NCBI RefSeq assembly: GCF_001420695.1
Contig: NZ_LJJB01000013.1
Coordinates: 248,065-312,064, forward strand
Source: Brevibacillus choshinensis
GTDB taxonomy: Bacteria > Bacillota > Bacilli > Brevibacillales > Brevibacillaceae
Direction: 5' to 3'
DNA: 64,000 bases
Part shown: positions 61,298 to 64,000 of the stretch, piece by piece
Layout: each line of letters begins with the position of its first letter
Position numbering within the stretch: the stretch's first letter is position 1
The notes under the pieces: generated by a model
What the model was told of the DNA's origin: nothing
Seen by the model: the letters and a program-made list of their open reading frames with translations, nothing else
The model's database searches: none
Made by a program: the position numbers and the translations under genes

Positions 61298-62088
61298 ATG
61301 TGTCTCCCTGCATTTGTTGCTGGTTCTTCTTTTTGGGCGATGACACGGATTCGTTTGTAGTCGACGAACCACTGGCCATCTCGAAATAGTGTAGGGCGCG
61401 CAATTTCACTGACAGCTGCGCAGATCTCATCAATTTCCCGTTCGGATAATCCGCTGAAAAAGGGACTGCAAAACGAGTTCAGCCAATGTCGAAGGCCATC
61501 ATCCCCGTCAGGCATAAGAGTAGGGCGATCGATATGAGAAGACAGCACGACCCGAAAGCCTTGGCGTTCCAACAAGGACGCATATTCTCCGATGCTCGGA
61601 AAGTACCAAGGGTTTCTCTCGTCCGCAGATATGCCTATCCGCCCAAGAGCGACACGCAGAGCGGCAACGACTTGTTCACAGTTGCCTTTTCCTCCAAATT
61701 CTGCAACAAAACGACCTCCTGGAGCGAGAGCGAGCCATACAGACTCTGCCACTTTTTCCGGTCGCTGCATCCAGTGCAGGGCTGCATTCGAGAAAATCGC
61801 ATCGAACTGCTCATCCGAACGAAATGTATGAGCATCCGCAATCGCGAAAGATAAATGAGGATATTTGCTACGAGCCGCTTCGATCATATCCGGCGAAAAA
61901 TCAAAGCCCATGACATGAGCACCATTTTCAGCTAGCTTGGCGGTGAGATCGCCAGTGCCGCAACCTAGATCCAATATGCGTTCGCCTGAAACAGGCTGTA
62001 GCCAGTCGATCAATCCTCTGCCATAATGGGAGACAAAGTTCATTTTTTCATCATAGTGGCTCGCGTCCCACTGTTTCGTTTGACTCAT
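61294..62088 (-). CDS. SAM-dependent methyltransferase, trans-aconitate-methyltransferase-like
   Basis: 264 residues. Motif I ILDLGCGTGDLTAKL, motif II GFDFSPDMIEAAR, then IFSNAALHWMQRPEKVAESVWLALAPGGRFVAEFGG (in part), as in Tam-like enzymes. Coupled by an ATGA overlap to the racemase-family gene. Substrate unknown. Confidence 0.87.
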   Translation of the reverse strand: MSQTKQWDASHYDEKMNFVSHYGRGLIDWLQPVSGERILDLGCGTGDLTAKLAENGAHVMGFDFSPDMIEAARSKYPHLSFAIADAHTFRSDEQFDAIFSNAALHWMQRPEKVAESVWLALAPGGRFVAEFGGKGNCEQVVAALRVALGRIGISADERNPWYFPSIGEYASLLERQGFRVVLSSHIDRPTLMPDGDDGLRHWLNSFCSPFFSGLSEREIDEICAAVSEIARPTLFRDGQWFVDYKRIRVIAQKEEPATNAGRHI

Positions 62089-62312
62089 GTCAATCCCTCC
62101 TTATCCTTGTTTTACCAGCTTGGCAGCTATTCGTCAAATCTATATAAATTATAAAATGTATAGTTTATTCCTATAAGCAAATGAATTCGGTAGCGTGAAT
62201 GGGTGAGAGGCGAGGGAACATTTTCCTGTCAAGAAATAAAAAGGAGAAGACGCTAAATTTGTCGAATTAGGAACAAGTGAACGATGAAGAAGAGAAAGTG
62301 AGAGGACATCAA

Positions 62313-64000
62313 GTGAAAAAATGGGTTGTATCAGCGCTTTTAGTGTGTCTGGCTACTGGCAGCCTTCTGTCAGGTCTAACTGTTTCGCCAGCCATGGGGG
62401 CGACTACAACGATGAAGCGGAATAGTCAGGTGTCACAGCCCGTACAGAAACCGGTTCACGACATGATTGTATTTAATGATTACCAAGTGGCCGGCTTGAC
62501 ATCTGGAGGCTGGAACTGGGTGAAAAATGACGAGTTTATTCTCCCGCCAGATACTCCGCTAGATGTTGACCTCACGCAAACCACATACGGGAGCGGCACG
62601 AACGTGAATCGCCACAAGGTCCTCCTCGATGGGGTAGAGCTGACAGCCTTGCAGGGCGAAAAGCAGGCGACACAAGCTGCATTGAAATGGCAGGTGCCGC
62701 GGTTCAGCATCCCTTCCTCTCAACTGTCTGCGGGATTACATACGCTGACTTTCGTTGTGACAGATGCGAAAGGCCAAAATAGTACGGTTCATGTACGGTT
62801 TCAGGTAGAAGCACAAAATTATCCGTACATATATGAGGGTGAAAAGGCCGTCGGGGAGTCGATTCCATCCGGAGGCACCAGCGCGATTTTTGGTGTGTTT
62901 GGCTCGAAGACCTTTTCCAGTAAGGTACCTGGTACATGGAAGCTGACGAACAAAGCGACAAACACGGAAATGAGATCCGTGTCTGGAACTGTCTTTTCGT
63001 CGGGATCTTTAAAAACGGGTCAATACGACCTGATGTTTTCTCCGGATGACGGCAGCTTGTCGCCCTGGATGGTCACGATACAAGTAGGGTTAGCGGAGAT
63101 CTATATGGGAACAAATTCCACAGGTCAAAAGCTTTCCCAAAATCAAGTTATTACTGCTACGAAAGCACCGAGCACGGTACAGCTCTATTCTCCTTTTCCA
63201 GGACGATGGTGGGTAAATGGTACCGGTCAGACGCTGACAGATTCGCAGAGCATCGAAGTGGCCATTCCTGAAATACTAGCGGGTATGACGATTAGCGTGA
63301 CATTCGAACCGGATCAGACACCGGACTCGACGACAGCGTGGATGGACACGTCTTCCACCATTCAGATTCAAGTACCTGGTACCCCGGAGGCGTGCGGACC
63401 TGCTACCGCAACCGCGACCATGGATGTCATGATGCAAAGCAATGAGAAGTCTTCGATGATGGTCGAGCGACGCAATCTTTACTCCTCCGATGTAACGGTA
63501 AAGCTGTATCAAAATCCGATCCATCTCATATGGCTGACCACAGCGGCTGATCATATCGAGTTTGGTAGCGAAGCGGATGACGATGAGGGACCAGGTGTGT
63601 GGGCAGTTGATAACGTCGTAGTGGATGCTTCGAAGCTCAATTGGGATCATACAGCACTGGAGCTGTCCAGCTACAAACCAGGACGCTACAAAGTCAACTA
63701 CTATAGCAAGCGCGAGCCCCGTCAGTCGTGGTGTGGCTATGTTCAGGTGATTGAGGACATACCACCGGTGTCTTCCTCACCCGTCTGTGATCGGGGTGAT
63801 GTGGGGACAGTCCCTTATCCGACTCCCCTGCGTTTTGTGACCAAAAAGGGCAAGGAGTATCGGGATGGTGATCGGATCGTAGTAGACTCCAAAAGCGATC
63901 TGGATGATCTGAAAGAGCTTGTTCTCATGTCTACTCACGTGGAAAACAAGGGTACAAAACGCATCATTTTGGATAAAACAGTCAAAAAGAATCGTCAATA
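62313..64000 (+). CDS. Large secreted protein, 3' end beyond the window
   Basis: At least 562 residues, GTG start with GAGAGG 9 nt upstream, still open at the window end. A signal peptide (KKWVVSALLVCLATGSLLSG, cut near PAMGA) is followed by beta-rich domains: NDYQVAGLTSGGWNW, then a repeated pattern of Ig-like strands (LSAGLHTLTFVVTDAKG, SYKPGRYKVNYYSK). Several Cys are present. No catalytic motif is visible. It may be an S-layer-associated or adhesive protein, but no SLH domain is in view. Confidence 0.8.
   Translation, partial: MKKWVVSALLVCLATGSLLSGLTVSPAMGATTTMKRNSQVSQPVQKPVHDMIVFNDYQVAGLTSGGWNWVKNDEFILPPDTPLDVDLTQTTYGSGTNVNRHKVLLDGVELTALQGEKQATQAALKWQVPRFSIPSSQLSAGLHTLTFVVTDAKGQNSTVHVRFQVEAQNYPYIYEGEKAVGESIPSGGTSAIFGVFGSKTFSSKVPGTWKLTNKATNTEMRSVSGTVFSSGSLKTGQYDLMFSPDDGSLSPWMVTIQVGLAEIYMGTNSTGQKLSQNQVITATKAPSTVQLYSPFPGRWWVNGTGQTLTDSQSIEVAIPEILAGMTISVTFEPDQTPDSTTAWMDTSSTIQIQVPGTPEACGPATATATMDVMMQSNEKSSMMVERRNLYSSDVTVKLYQNPIHLIWLTTAADHIEFGSEADDDEGPGVWAVDNVVVDASKLNWDHTALELSSYKPGRYKVNYYSKREPRQSWCGYVQVIEDIPPVSSSPVCDRGDVGTVPYPTPLRFVTKKGKEYRDGDRIVVDSKSDLDDLKELVLMSTHVENKGTKRIILDKTVKKNRQ

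Overview
The window reads as chromosome of a low-to-mid GC endospore-forming Firmicute of the Paenibacillaceae, most like Brevibacillus. This is inference from the gene families (YesM/YesN-type two-component genes, Mn-dependent pyrophosphatase PpaC, PdxK, TipA-type MerR, ferredoxin-NADP reductase of the YumC class), strong GGAGG ribosome sites and compact operons. No replication origin, rRNA operon or CRISPR array is visible.

Region 1 (1-2.1 kb): the end of a two-component system, a truncated histidine kinase overlapping an AraC-type response regulator. Region 2 (2.2-20.2 kb): a stress and detoxification island. It holds an alpha/beta hydrolase, a YcaC-like hydrolase, Dps, XapX, a YtcJ-like amidohydrolase with a histidine-rich tail, a CDGSH protein, a short haem-copper-oxidase-like membrane protein, an MFS carrier, two MhqO-type dioxygenases, MhqD, LtrA, a YjdI-YjdJ fusion, a LysR regulator, a second-type isoleucyl-tRNA synthetase, WrbA, RpiA and an FAH-family protein. 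The mix suggests quinone, electrophile and oxidative stress defence. An IS110 remnant lies inside it.

Region 3 (20.2-28.2 kb): an accessory mosaic. Three starts of the form TGT plus 5 nt are followed by exactly 20-bp-periodic repeats resembling TnsB sites of Tn7. An inverted array of the same repeats lies at 24.0-24.1 kb. Small or unknown genes (DUF4926, a Cys-rich protein, UPF0489, DinB, immunity-like ORFs) are interspersed with a repeated motif, ACGGGTTCGATAG, that often sits right after a stop codon, like a cassette array. The segment continues with gene fragments (DUF3102, VOC, DinB) and intact hydrolase, reductase, DoxX and methyltransferase genes.

Region 4 (28.2-39.1 kb): ordinary chromosomal genes (PpaC, secreted proteins, amino acid permease, TipA-type MerR with a textbook autoregulated promoter, DUF3626, SDR, MBL) with an IS3 scar and a phosphotransferase pseudogene carrying two nonsense codons. 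Region 5 (39.2-42.9 kb): a cobalamin riboswitch and terminator control btuF-btuC-btuD-cobU, that is, corrinoid uptake and salvage.

Region 6 (43-47.8 kb): a structured leader with a possible leader peptide before a YitT-family gene, thiM, a small phospholipase A2-like protein and a tRNA operon Ser-Glu-Val-Met-His. Region 7 (47.9-53 kb): a Fur-type iron regulon, in which a ferredoxin-NADP reductase gene diverges from a four-gene siderophore ABC importer, each side with its own Fur box. Region 8 (53-64 kb): two EamA exporters (rarD behind a leader with three mutually pairing segments), pdxK, a MacB-like ATPase-permease-adaptor operon, a racemase-methyltransferase pair and the start of a large secreted protein that runs off the window.
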